This document shows positions 42,896 through 50,946 of a DNA stretch of 64,000 bases, one piece after another; within the stretch, counting starts at the first letter, position 1; each line of letters opens with the position of its first letter. The notes under the pieces are model-generated. The model worked only from the letters and a program-made list of their open reading frames with translations. It was not told the DNA's origin and did no database searches. The position numbers and the translations under genes are program-made. Source of the stretch: Marinobacter nanhaiticus D15-8W (lineage in GTDB: Bacteria; Pseudomonadota; Gammaproteobacteria; Pseudomonadales; Oleiphilaceae). The stretch is taken from NCBI RefSeq assembly GCF_036511935.1, contig NZ_AP028878.1, positions 4,960,001 through 5,024,000 of the forward strand. Reading direction: 5' to 3'.

Positions 42896-42981
42896 GCGCT
42901 CTCGAGGTTATTTCCAGGCAGGCGAAGCCGTCGCCGCGCGTAACACGGCGGACAAGCTTCAGCCTTGGTAAATGTTTCAGA

Positions 42982-43905
42982 TCAGGCGGTGGGGCGCCAG
43001 GTCAGCTGCTTGACCCAGGTAGGTACGGGGCCCAGCGCTCGCTTCGGGATGTAATTGCTCAGCTTCACCAGTGCGTCCACCGGCTTGTGGTAGATGTGAT
43101 CCCGATTGACCACCATCTGCCCGTGTTGGCTGATGATCTGGTACCAGGGGTTGCGACGCCCCTCCTTTGTGCGGCCGCCGATGCGCCGGTACTTGCCCAT
43201 GGCCTCGTACAGCCGTTCCTCTTTCAGGCCCATGGCAACGATATTGTCGCGCATGCGGTTCAGCAGGGGCGCATAGGCGAGCACGCCAAGGATCAGTTTG
43301 GGATTGGCCACGGTTCCCACGGTCTTGATTGCCAACTGGTGTATCCGCCCGTGGCCGAGCATTTCCATGACGTGGAAATCGACCCCAAGATGCCGCGCCT
43401 CGTCGGCGTTGATCTTCTCGAACACCTCGTGACAGAGCGGATCATTCACCTCGTCCAGCAGGAACTTGAGCAGTGCCCCGTCCAGGGCAATTTCCAGCAT
43501 GGGGATCACCGATCCGAGGACTTCCAGCGGCATATCGTCGCTGTAACGGTCGAGCCACTCGATGGTCAGGCGCAGGTTGATGTTGGGCTCAGGCAGCTCT
43601 TCGCCGTCGAGCATGCCCCAGCGGCGCATCAGGGCCATTTCCGCATTCGCGTGACGCTGCTCCTCGGCATGGAAATAAGTGTAGATCTCCTTAAGGGTAT
43701 CGTTGGGTGCTTTCCTGGCCATGGCGGCAAAGCCACGGGCGCCGACATGTTCGATCCACATCAGGTCCGACATGAACGCCTTGAGCTTGGGCCACTGCTC
43801 CGGCGTAATCTGTTCGGCCCCGGGTTTTTCCCAGTCGATATCCGCCAGTGCCCACTGGCTGTCCTTGATCTTGGCAAGCATCTTGTCGAGGTCGATTTGA
43901 GCCAT
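42982..43905 (-). CDS. Ferritin-like di-iron protein
   Basis: A 307-residue helical protein with two di-iron-type EXXH motifs: HAEEQRHANAEM near 80 and NADEARHLGVDF near 170. Additional glutamates are in MWIEHVGARGF and CHEVFEKI, giving the four-helix pattern of ferritin-like oxygenases and reductases. The C-terminal third (RRNPWYQIISQHGQMVVNRD) is specific to this group, whose members are often labelled only as reductase or ferritin-like. It lies between an SDR and a monooxygenase on the same strand, suggesting an oxidation step in the same pathway. The reaction is unknown. Confidence 0.8.
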   Translation of the reverse strand: MAQIDLDKMLAKIKDSQWALADIDWEKPGAEQITPEQWPKLKAFMSDLMWIEHVGARGFAAMARKAPNDTLKEIYTYFHAEEQRHANAEMALMRRWGMLDGEELPEPNINLRLTIEWLDRYSDDMPLEVLGSVIPMLEIALDGALLKFLLDEVNDPLCHEVFEKINADEARHLGVDFHVMEMLGHGRIHQLAIKTVGTVANPKLILGVLAYAPLLNRMRDNIVAMGLKEERLYEAMGKYRRIGGRTKEGRRNPWYQIISQHGQMVVNRDHIYHKPVDALVKLSNYIPKRALGPVPTWVKQLTWRPTA

Positions 43906-43956
43906 GGCCGATTCCTCCTATTTGTTTATTCAAGACAGGTCGTAAAGACAGGTCGT

Positions 43957-44799
43957 TTATTGAAGACGCGCGGCGGCGAACCGATTGATCATTCCGGTGC
44001 CCAGCGCGTAGGTGCGGGGAAACAGACGCTTGGTGCGCCAGATCATGCGTGCATCGAATTGCGGCATCACATACAGGTCACCGCGCTGGTGGGCGTCGAG
44101 AGTCATGCGCACAACGTTCTCCGGCGCCATGCCGAAGCGGTCCATCAGGCGGTCGAAGAGTTTCGAGGATTTGCCGACGATCCTGCCGTTGGCGTTGATG
44201 TTGGTTTTCACCAGGGTTGGGCACAGGGCGGTGACGTGCACACCGGTACCGGCCAACTCGGCGGCCAGGGTCTCGCTCAGGGCCAGGGCGCCCGCCTTGC
44301 TGACGTTGTAGGGCCCCATGAGCGGCGCCGCCGAATAGCTGGCGGTGGAGGCCACGTTGATGATCCCGCCGTAACCCTGTTTTTTGAGCAGCGGGGCAAA
44401 CACGTGGCAACCATGGATCACGCCCCAGAGGTTGATGCCCAGGGTCCATTTCCAGTCGGTGATGGGCGTCTCCCCCACCGGCGTGCCCCCGACACCGATA
44501 CCGGCATTGTTGATCACCAGATCGACAGGTTCAGGTAGAAGCGATTCGGCCTGGGTCGCGAGCTTCTGCACGGCAGACAGCTTGCTGACATCACACGCCG
44601 TGGCCCAGGCCCGGCCGCCGGATGCGGTGATTTCGTCCGCCGTAGCCTGGGCTGACGTTTCATCGATATCCGAACACAGGACCGCGCCACCGCGACGGGC
44701 AATTTCCAGGGCGAATGCACGCCCGATTCCACTGCCGGCACCGGTTACGACCGCAGAAACAGCGCCTGCGGGTTTCTGGGGCAAACGACTTCCGAACAT
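43957..44799 (-). CDS. Short-chain dehydrogenase/reductase
   Basis: A 280-residue classical SDR. The cofactor motif TGAGSGIG is at 19-26, D70 follows a strand (ACDVSKL), NNAG is at 96-99, and the catalytic Ser near 150, Tyr163 and Lys167 lie in NVASTASYSAAPLMGPYNVS and the following KAG. Asp at CSDIDE after the second strand suggests NAD(H) use. The C-terminal part carries RTKRLFPRTYALGTGMI. It starts the minus-strand cluster with the di-iron and monooxygenase genes and likely interconverts the alcohol and ketone on which the monooxygenase acts. Confidence 0.9.
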   Translation of the reverse strand: MFGSRLPQKPAGAVSAVVTGAGSGIGRAFALEIARRGGAVLCSDIDETSAQATADEITASGGRAWATACDVSKLSAVQKLATQAESLLPEPVDLVINNAGIGVGGTPVGETPITDWKWTLGINLWGVIHGCHVFAPLLKKQGYGGIINVASTASYSAAPLMGPYNVSKAGALALSETLAAELAGTGVHVTALCPTLVKTNINANGRIVGKSSKLFDRLMDRFGMAPENVVRMTLDAHQRGDLYVMPQFDARMIWRTKRLFPRTYALGTGMINRFAAARLQ

Positions 44800-44826
44800 G
44801 AGACACCTAAGCTGAATGTAATCAAG

Positions 44827-44849
44827 AGCCTCGGAACCGCTCCGAGGCT
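44827..44849. promoter_or_regulatory. Perfect 9-bp inverted repeat between SDR and tetR
   Basis: AGCCTCGGA (44827-44835) and TCCGAGGCT (44841-44849) form a perfect stem around ACCGC in the only 99 bases separating the two divergent genes. It is the best candidate for an operator of the TetR protein, though a transcript hairpin is also possible. Confidence 0.5.
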
Positions 44850-44898
44850 TAATAAAAAGCTAAAGCGAATGCTTGTTCGGATTCAATTCGGAAAAAAT

Positions 44899-45558
44899 AT
44901 GACGAGAAAACCCCAACAGGAACGGGCCAAGGCCACCGTCAACGCCATCGTCGAGGCCGGTTTCATTGCCATGGCCGAGCGCGGACCGGCGGCAACGACC
45001 ACGCGGCATATTGCTGAAATTGCAGGGGTTGGCGTGGGGTCGCTGTACGAGTACTTCGACAACAAGGAAGCGATCTTCAGCGTCATGTCCGAACGTTTCG
45101 TGGCCGACACGGTGGCGATGATCCAGCCGCTGGTCCCCGAGCTTGTTCGGATGCCCATTGCCGATGCCGTCAGGGAGTTGCTCAATCACTTCCGCCAATT
45201 CCTGCAGGAAAACGATCGGCGCTACCTGAACTGCGTCCAGTACGCCATGACCCTGGACTTCGAGATGTACCTGGAGCCGCTGCAGAAAACCCTGTCGGAA
45301 CTGGTCACCCAATACCTGATGCATCACCCGGAAACCCTGCAGATCCGTAGCATTCCGACCATGAGCTACATCATGATCCATGGCGGTATCTTTGCGGTGG
45401 TGCGGCACCTGACCGACCCCAACCCGCCGATCAGTTTCGACGACTTGGCGGACGGGCTGGCGCGCATGGTCGGGCACTACACCGAGCAGGAAATCCAGAT
45501 CGCCAGGATGACCCGCGATAAGTTGTCAGCGGAGAGGCAGGACGTCGACAACGACTAA
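44899..45558 (+). CDS. TetR-family regulator of the monooxygenase cluster
   Basis: A 219-residue TetR regulator. I prefer the ATG at 44899 (MTRKPQQERAKATVNAIVEA), which gives a typical N-terminus, over one ten codons upstream. The HTH is TTRHIAEIAGVGVGSLYEYF. The ligand domain has two Tyr/Met-rich helices (YLNCVQYAMTLDFEMYLEPL and MSYIMIHGG) that could bind a hydrophobic ligand. It is transcribed divergently from the SDR/di-iron/monooxygenase genes and probably represses them until an aliphatic or cyclic ketone, alcohol or fatty compound appears; the ligand is inferred. Confidence 0.9.
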   Translation: MTRKPQQERAKATVNAIVEAGFIAMAERGPAATTTRHIAEIAGVGVGSLYEYFDNKEAIFSVMSERFVADTVAMIQPLVPELVRMPIADAVRELLNHFRQFLQENDRRYLNCVQYAMTLDFEMYLEPLQKTLSELVTQYLMHHPETLQIRSIPTMSYIMIHGGIFAVVRHLTDPNPPISFDDLADGLARMVGHYTEQEIQIARMTRDKLSAERQDVDND

Positions 45559-45590
45559 TGGGGCAGCAGAACCGCTGCCCCTGAACCTTC

Positions 45591-46199
45591 CTAACCGACG
45601 AACTGGGGCGCGAAGCCGTAGTTCCAGATCAGCACCGAACCGACCCGGGTGGTGACCAAAATCACCAGCGCCACGGTGAGGACGGCACCGGCATAGACAA
45701 TCGCCTGTTCCTTGGGGATACCCATGACGATGGGCAGCCCGTCGTACACCAGATAGCCGGCGTAGGCCGCTGCCGCCAGGAATACCAGCGCGTTGAACCA
45801 GGGCACCGGATAAAGCAGTGCAAAACCGGCGAGGAACAGCGGCGTCGCCGCGTAGGCTGCCAGGGCGATCCCGTTGGACTTGTCGACCTCGCTCTTGGCG
45901 CCGTAGGTGCTGGCCATCCAGTCGATCATCCAGCCCAGGGCAAATACCCCCACCAGGATAGCGATGTAGGTGAGAATGCTCAGTTGGATCGCACTGATAT
46001 TCGACAGTTTGATAAGTCGTTCACTGCCGACCGTCCAGCCGAAATAGGTGGTGGATATATACGCACAAACCGGACCGATGGCCGCCAGGATCAGCACATA
46101 CGCCACATAGACGTGCCAGGGCGTCTCGTGCTCTCGGCGGATTTCCGCCCACTCGGCATCGGGATGGGTGAACAGACCGAAGGCATGTTTGAGAAGCAT
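45591..46199 (-). CDS. Yip1-domain membrane protein
   Basis: A 202-residue inner-membrane protein with a Yip1-type domain: an N-terminal cytosolic segment (LFTHPDAEWAEIRREHETPW) and five helices, with VYVAYVLILAAIGPVCAYIS and LPIVMGIPKEQAIVYAGAVL. The Yip1 family takes its name from eukaryotic membrane-traffic proteins; no bacterial role is known. It stands alone, convergent with the TetR gene. Confidence 0.85.
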   Translation of the reverse strand: MLLKHAFGLFTHPDAEWAEIRREHETPWHVYVAYVLILAAIGPVCAYISTTYFGWTVGSERLIKLSNISAIQLSILTYIAILVGVFALGWMIDWMASTYGAKSEVDKSNGIALAAYAATPLFLAGFALLYPVPWFNALVFLAAAAYAGYLVYDGLPIVMGIPKEQAIVYAGAVLTVALVILVTTRVGSVLIWNYGFAPQFVG

Positions 46200-46288
46200 C
46201 GCGTTCTCCTTTCTTGTTGTGTCTTTCGACCTATACCTTGCTACCCGTAATCGGAGTTACGGCCTGACTTTGAGCATAGTTCATAAGC

Positions 46289-46319
46289 GTGATTTCAGCC
46301 TGGCGGGCTGTAAAATCAC
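46289..46319. promoter_or_regulatory. Inverted repeat upstream of the dienelactone hydrolase gene
   Basis: GTGATTTcAGCC and GGCTgtaAAATCAC form an imperfect stem around TGGCG. It lies in the 248-base divergent region between the Yip1 gene and the hydrolase gene. Its role is unknown. Confidence 0.35.
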
Positions 46320-46447
46320 TGCAAGCTGGGCTATCACGGGATAGCGAACCCCCAAAGATGGGTGATTTGTCTTGATCTGTCGTATTGATAGAGGGAAAGA
46401 TTCTTACGTCAGAACCGATCAAAAAACACGACTATGGAGGGTTATCG

Positions 46448-47248
46448 ATGAGCACCAAATCATTCCGGATCGCCTTGACCGCAGTGTTCGTGCTACTCGT
46501 CGGCGCGGCCCAAGCCGCGCTCAAGACCGAAACTATCAACTACGACGTCGACGGCGAGCCGTTTACCGGCTACATGGCCTGGGACGACAGCTTCGAGGGC
46601 GAGCGGCCAGGCATCCTCGTCGTCCACGAGTGGTGGGGCCACAACGACTTTGCACGCAAACAGGCGGAGCGCCTCGCTGGGCTCGGCTACACCGCCTTTG
46701 CCCTGGATATGTATGGCGCCGGCAAAGTCGCCGAACACCCCGAGGACGCCAAGAAGTTCATGCAGGCCGCCACCGGGCAGGAAGGGGCGATCCGGGCCCG
46801 TTTTACCAAAGCCATGGATCTGTTGAAGGCGCGCGAAACCGTCGATGGGAACCACATTGCAGCCCAGGGTTACTGCTTTGGCGGTGGGGTGGTGCTGAAC
46901 ATGGCCCGGTTGGGGCTGGACCTGGACGGGGTAGTGAGTTTCCACGGCTCATTGGGCAGCGACATCACCGCCGAGCCAGGTAGCATCAAAGCAGCAGTTC
47001 AGGTACATACCGGCGGCGCCGATAGCTTCGTGCCTCCGGATCAGGTTGCCGGCTTCGTCAAGGAAATGCAGGTGGCGGAAGTAGACCTGGATTTCTTCAG
47101 CTATCCCGGCGTGAAGCACTCATTTACCAGTCCCGAAGCCGATGAACTGGCTGAGAGGTTCAATATGCCACTGGGCTACGATGAAAAGGCTGCAAAGGAA
47201 TCCTGGGAGAGCATGAAAGCGTTCTACGAGGCGATATTTGCAGAGTAG
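46448..47248 (+). CDS. Exported dienelactone-hydrolase family protein
   Basis: A 266-residue alpha/beta hydrolase. The start at 46448 has GGAGGG upstream. A signal peptide (1-23, ending AQA) places it outside the cytosol, unlike classical dienelactone hydrolase. The triad is Cys143 in AAQGYCFGGG, Asp192 (HTGGADSFVPP) and His224 (YPGVKHSFTSPE), and the oxyanion region VVHEWWGHNDFARK is conserved. It may cleave lactones or other small esters in the periplasm. The real substrate is not evident. Confidence 0.88.
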   Translation: MSTKSFRIALTAVFVLLVGAAQAALKTETINYDVDGEPFTGYMAWDDSFEGERPGILVVHEWWGHNDFARKQAERLAGLGYTAFALDMYGAGKVAEHPEDAKKFMQAATGQEGAIRARFTKAMDLLKARETVDGNHIAAQGYCFGGGVVLNMARLGLDLDGVVSFHGSLGSDITAEPGSIKAAVQVHTGGADSFVPPDQVAGFVKEMQVAEVDLDFFSYPGVKHSFTSPEADELAERFNMPLGYDEKAAKESWESMKAFYEAIFAE

Positions 47249-47314
47249 CAACGCGGGTTCCAGTACAGGACTGGCACCTTACGCGGTAAGCGCAGGGACA
47301 TCATCGCTTCCGCT

Positions 47315-47346
47315 GTCCTGGCTGGCCTCCTCTAGCCAGCCAGGAC
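47315..47346. terminator. Long inverted repeat between convergent genes
   Basis: GTCCTGGCTGG (47315-47325) pairs perfectly with CCAGCCAGGAC (47336-47346). A second stem, GGGGC/GCCCC around GTCCAT, follows at 47351-47366. They lie between the ends of the dienelactone hydrolase and GST genes and may act as a bidirectional terminator without T-runs. Confidence 0.5.
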
Positions 47347-47437
47347 GTCCGGGGCGTCCATGCCCCTCCTCCAGCGACGACATCCATCAACTTCTCTCTG
47401 ACGTGGTTCTGGACGCCGTAACAACTGTAACTGTCGA

Positions 47438-48013
47438 TCACTGCCGCGGATCCGTCTCCGCCACCTTTGGCCGATCCTTGTTGCTATCCCTGAACTGCAC
47501 CAGGCTCTCCACGCCGGGAAAATCCACCACATCCCGGAACTGCAGCCAATCCACCAGGCTGTAGAGGCAGATAGAGGGATAATCCCACTCGGCGAACTCG
47601 CCACCGTCCACCATGGCCGCCAGGGTACGCAGGGACATCATGATGCGCTCGCGCTGGAGGTTATAGAAGGTGATGTCCTGATCCACGTCGATGCCCGACT
47701 TCTTTGACAGCACCAGGGTCACACAGGAATCATTGACCGCGTCGATCAGGGTCAGCTGGTTTTCCTGATCCCAATCCAGCGGCGCGTCGCCCCGCTTGCT
47801 AGCGATATAGCGGGAAATCACCCGGGAGTCGTAAACATCCTGGTCGCCGTCCTGGATCATCGGTATCTTCAGGGCGGGATTGCTGCGGCGCAGTTCGTCG
47901 CGATCCTTACCGTAGATGTCCAGGTTTACGAATTCGTAGTCGTCGTCGCCAAGCAGTAAACGAATGCGACGGACATAGGGGGAAGTCGTGGAGCCAATCA
48001 GCTTCATGATCAT
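47438..48013 (-). CDS. Glutathione S-transferase-like protein
   Basis: A 191-residue protein with a thioredoxin-fold N-terminal domain (MKLIGSTTSPYVRRIRLLLG, then NPALKIPMIQDGDQDVYDSR with the cis-proline and the Ser that binds glutathione) and a helical C-terminal domain. The likely catalytic Ser or Thr is in STTSPYVRR. AGGATAC precedes the first ATG. It is divergent from pelA by 164 bases and unlikely to be part of that pathway. The substrate is unknown. Confidence 0.88.
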   Translation of the reverse strand: MIMKLIGSTTSPYVRRIRLLLGDDDYEFVNLDIYGKDRDELRRSNPALKIPMIQDGDQDVYDSRVISRYIASKRGDAPLDWDQENQLTLIDAVNDSCVTLVLSKKSGIDVDQDITFYNLQRERIMMSLRTLAAMVDGGEFAEWDYPSICLYSLVDWLQFRDVVDFPGVESLVQFRDSNKDRPKVAETDPRQ

Positions 48014-48177
48014 GTATCCTTTCTAGACATCCAAGTTTCTGAAATTGCATCTAAACTGGTTGGTAAACCGTACCGTATTGGCTCTGGTTAACCACAGCCA
48101 AAGTAGTCGGGGCCAGTCAAATTTCCTGCCCTCGTCGTTCGCCAGTCTTACAATTCGCCAAGCGTCCAACAAGCCTG

Positions 48178-50943
48178 ATGGGATATCGATCGCCTCACTG
48201 GGTCATCCTGACATTGCTGCTTTTTTTCGCCAGTCACTCTGCCGGAGCACTGCGAAATATCGGCTTCTATTACGGTAGCGAAGCGCCGGTCAACGCCCTG
48301 ATGGCCTATGACTGGCTGGTCCTGCAGCCACCACAGGTCAGTGCATCGCGGCTGGCCACGCTGCACGATGCCGGCGTCGAAACCCTAGCCTACGTCAGTA
48401 TCGGTGAAATTGCGCGCAGTCACCGGTATTTCCGGGACGCTCCGAGCGCAGGACTGATGGCGGAAAACCCGGCCTGGGAAAGCCGAGTACTGGATCTGCG
48501 CCGGGAGGACATCCGCCGCTTTCTGCTGGATCGATTGATCGAGCCAGCCTTCGGCGCCGGCTTCCAAGGCGTTTTCCTGGATACTCTGGACAGCTATCAG
48601 TTGACCGAAGCCGGGCGAACGGACCCGGACGCCTTCCTCGCCGCACAGGCACAGTTGATCCAGACCATACGCGAACGCCACCCTAACGCGCGGATCGTCA
48701 TCAACCGCGGGTTCGAACTCCCTGAGAGCACCCTTTCGGTTGTCGACGCTCTGGCCTTCGAGTCCTACCGCGCCGGTTTCGATCCAGCCCGCAAGCGCTA
48801 TCGCCAGGTACCGGAAACGGACCGCCAATGGCTCGACCAGCAGCTCGAGCACTGGCGCCAGCAACATTCCGACAAGCCCCTGATTGCCATTGACTATGTC
48901 GAACGGGCAGACACGGCGGAGGCAGTGGCCCGCCAGCTCCGGGCCGACGGCTTTATTCCCTACGTCAGTAACCCGGAGCTGACCCGACTAGGCCCGACCC
49001 AGCCGGCACGGGTCAAGCGCGAAATCCTCGTCTTCCACGATGCACCGGGTCTGATGAGTCAGAGCTCCGCCCATCGCTACGCGGCGGTTCCGCTGGAGGA
49101 ACTCGGGTACGTGCCGGTCTATCGCCACGTGGATGACCCTCTACCTGACGAACCCGTCAACGACCGCTATGCGGGCCTTCTGGTCTGGTGGGAAGTCGGC
49201 GCCCGCGCCTCGAAACTGTGCCGCTGGCTGGCACAGCAGCAGGATAAGGGCGTGGCTGTGGTCGTCATGGGCCTATTGCCTTCTGACCGCGCCTGCCAGA
49301 CGCTCACCCGGGCCCCCGCCCTGGCCGTGCCAACGCCGCCGTTGAGCACCAGCGAGATGCGCCCGTCCGTCACCCAGTTCGAAGGCCGTCGCCTGCCGAT
49401 AACGTCCGAAGCCGCGCTACCGCAACCTGAGCAAGGAAATTTCTGGCTGACGGTAACCGACAACGGCGGAAATCGCTTTCACCCGGTCTATACCCATGCC
49501 GCGGGTGGTGTGGCACTGGCGCCCTACCTGTTCGAGCCCGGCCCGGACGACCAGCAGTACTGGCTGTTCAACCCCATGGCGTTCCTGGACGAAGCGTTGG
49601 CGCACCAGGAGTTTCCCGCCATCGACGTCACTACCGAGTCCGGCCGCCGTATCGTGACGTCCCATATCGACGGCGACGGCTTCGTGTCCCGGGCCGAGAT
49701 GGCCGGGGCGCCGCTGGCTGCAAAGGTCGTCATGGACGAGATCCTCAAGCCCTATCCGCTGCCCCACACCGTATCGGTTATCGAAGCGGAAACCTCACCG
49801 GAAGGTATCTATCCCAAGACCAGCGCCGAGGCCGAAAACCTGGCGCGGCAGATTTTCCGGTTGGACAACGTGGAAGGCGCCTCCCACACCTTCAGTCATC
49901 CTTTCTTCTGGCAGATCATCGGTGAAGACAGCAGCAAGAAACTGCCGGTCTTCGCCGAGTACGGCTACGCCTTGAGTGTGCCCGACTACACGCCCGTACT
50001 GGACAGGGAAATCGCCGGCTCGGTGCGTTATATCGATCGGAAACTCATGCCGCCGGGCAAGTCGGTCGAGGTGTTCCTCTGGTCCGGGGATGCCCTGCCT
50101 ACGGAAGCCGCCCTACGCAAGGTCCGGGAAGCGGGACTGGCCAACGTCAATGGCGGCGACACCCATCCCCTGCCCTTCGACTCGGAACTGGCGGGCGTCT
50201 GGCCTATCGCCCGGCCCGTAGGAGACGAGCTGCAGATCTACGCGCCGGTCATGAACGAGAACGTCTACACCAATCTCTGGCAGGGTCCCTACTACGGTTT
50301 CCGCGCGGTGGTGGATACCTTCAAGCTGCTGGAAGAGCGTGGCCGGCTCAAACCCATCAGCATCTACTATCATTTCTATTCCGGCTCCAAACCGGCGGCG
50401 CTCAACGCCCTGCGAACTGTCTACGACTACGCCGTTAGCCAACCCACGACCCCCCTCTACCTGAGCGAGTACGCGCAACGTGGCCGCACGGCCTATCGTT
50501 CCGCGCTGCTGCAGGACGGTACCGGACGCTATAGCTGGCGCGGCGTAGGCCAGCCCCACACCGTGCGGGTCGATCCACAAAGCCAGTATCCGGACCTGGA
50601 GAACAGCCAGGGTGTGGCCGGCTACATCGATGCCGCCGGCAAACGTTTCGTCCACCTTGCCGGCGATCAGCCAGCGCTGGCCCTGACCGGGACAGCGCCC
50701 CAGGGCCCCTACCTGCGCGAGGCCAATGCGGTCATTACCCGCTGGACGCGTCGCCTGGAAAACGGGCGCTGGCGGATCGAACTTGGGTTTGCCGGGCACC
50801 AGCCTGTGGCGTTCGCCCTGGTCGGCACTACGAACTGTCGCTCGCTGGCTGGCCCGAAGCCTCGGTTCAAGGTCGAGACGGGCTCGGTGAAGGTAGAGCT
50901 GGCAGCGCAACGCGTGGACTCAATGGTCCTGGAGTGTCGATAG
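48178..50943 (+). CDS. pelA: Pel polysaccharide hydrolase/deacetylase
   Basis: A 921-residue periplasmic protein that starts the pel operon. After a signal peptide (1-23) comes a GH166-type glycoside hydrolase domain (about 25-270), with FLDTLDSY (D135, D138) and E195 in ALAFESYRAG as the likely acids, then a Rossmann-like middle part and a C-terminal polysaccharide deacetylase domain. There the metal ligands are D498/D500 in SHIDGDGF and H570/H574 in SHTFSHPFFW. In P. aeruginosa PelA (948 residues) partly deacetylates and trims Pel, a GalNAc-rich polymer. No strong ribosome site precedes the ATG at 48178. pelB starts 3 bases after its stop. Confidence 0.95.
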   Translation: MGYRSPHWVILTLLLFFASHSAGALRNIGFYYGSEAPVNALMAYDWLVLQPPQVSASRLATLHDAGVETLAYVSIGEIARSHRYFRDAPSAGLMAENPAWESRVLDLRREDIRRFLLDRLIEPAFGAGFQGVFLDTLDSYQLTEAGRTDPDAFLAAQAQLIQTIRERHPNARIVINRGFELPESTLSVVDALAFESYRAGFDPARKRYRQVPETDRQWLDQQLEHWRQQHSDKPLIAIDYVERADTAEAVARQLRADGFIPYVSNPELTRLGPTQPARVKREILVFHDAPGLMSQSSAHRYAAVPLEELGYVPVYRHVDDPLPDEPVNDRYAGLLVWWEVGARASKLCRWLAQQQDKGVAVVVMGLLPSDRACQTLTRAPALAVPTPPLSTSEMRPSVTQFEGRRLPITSEAALPQPEQGNFWLTVTDNGGNRFHPVYTHAAGGVALAPYLFEPGPDDQQYWLFNPMAFLDEALAHQEFPAIDVTTESGRRIVTSHIDGDGFVSRAEMAGAPLAAKVVMDEILKPYPLPHTVSVIEAETSPEGIYPKTSAEAENLARQIFRLDNVEGASHTFSHPFFWQIIGEDSSKKLPVFAEYGYALSVPDYTPVLDREIAGSVRYIDRKLMPPGKSVEVFLWSGDALPTEAALRKVREAGLANVNGGDTHPLPFDSELAGVWPIARPVGDELQIYAPVMNENVYTNLWQGPYYGFRAVVDTFKLLEERGRLKPISIYYHFYSGSKPAALNALRTVYDYAVSQPTTPLYLSEYAQRGRTAYRSALLQDGTGRYSWRGVGQPHTVRVDPQSQYPDLENSQGVAGYIDAAGKRFVHLAGDQPALALTGTAPQGPYLREANAVITRWTRRLENGRWRIELGFAGHQPVAFALVGTTNCRSLAGPKPRFKVETGSVKVELAAQRVDSMVLECR

Positions 50944-50946
50944 GCT

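Noticed and set aside
42631..44538. A 635-residue open frame on the plus strand
   Set aside because: It runs antisense through the monooxygenase, di-iron and SDR genes, all of which have clear family motifs; it is a by-product of GC-rich codon bias.
48110..48130. FleQ box before pelA
   Set aside because: GTCAAAT matches only half of the consensus; the second half is absent.
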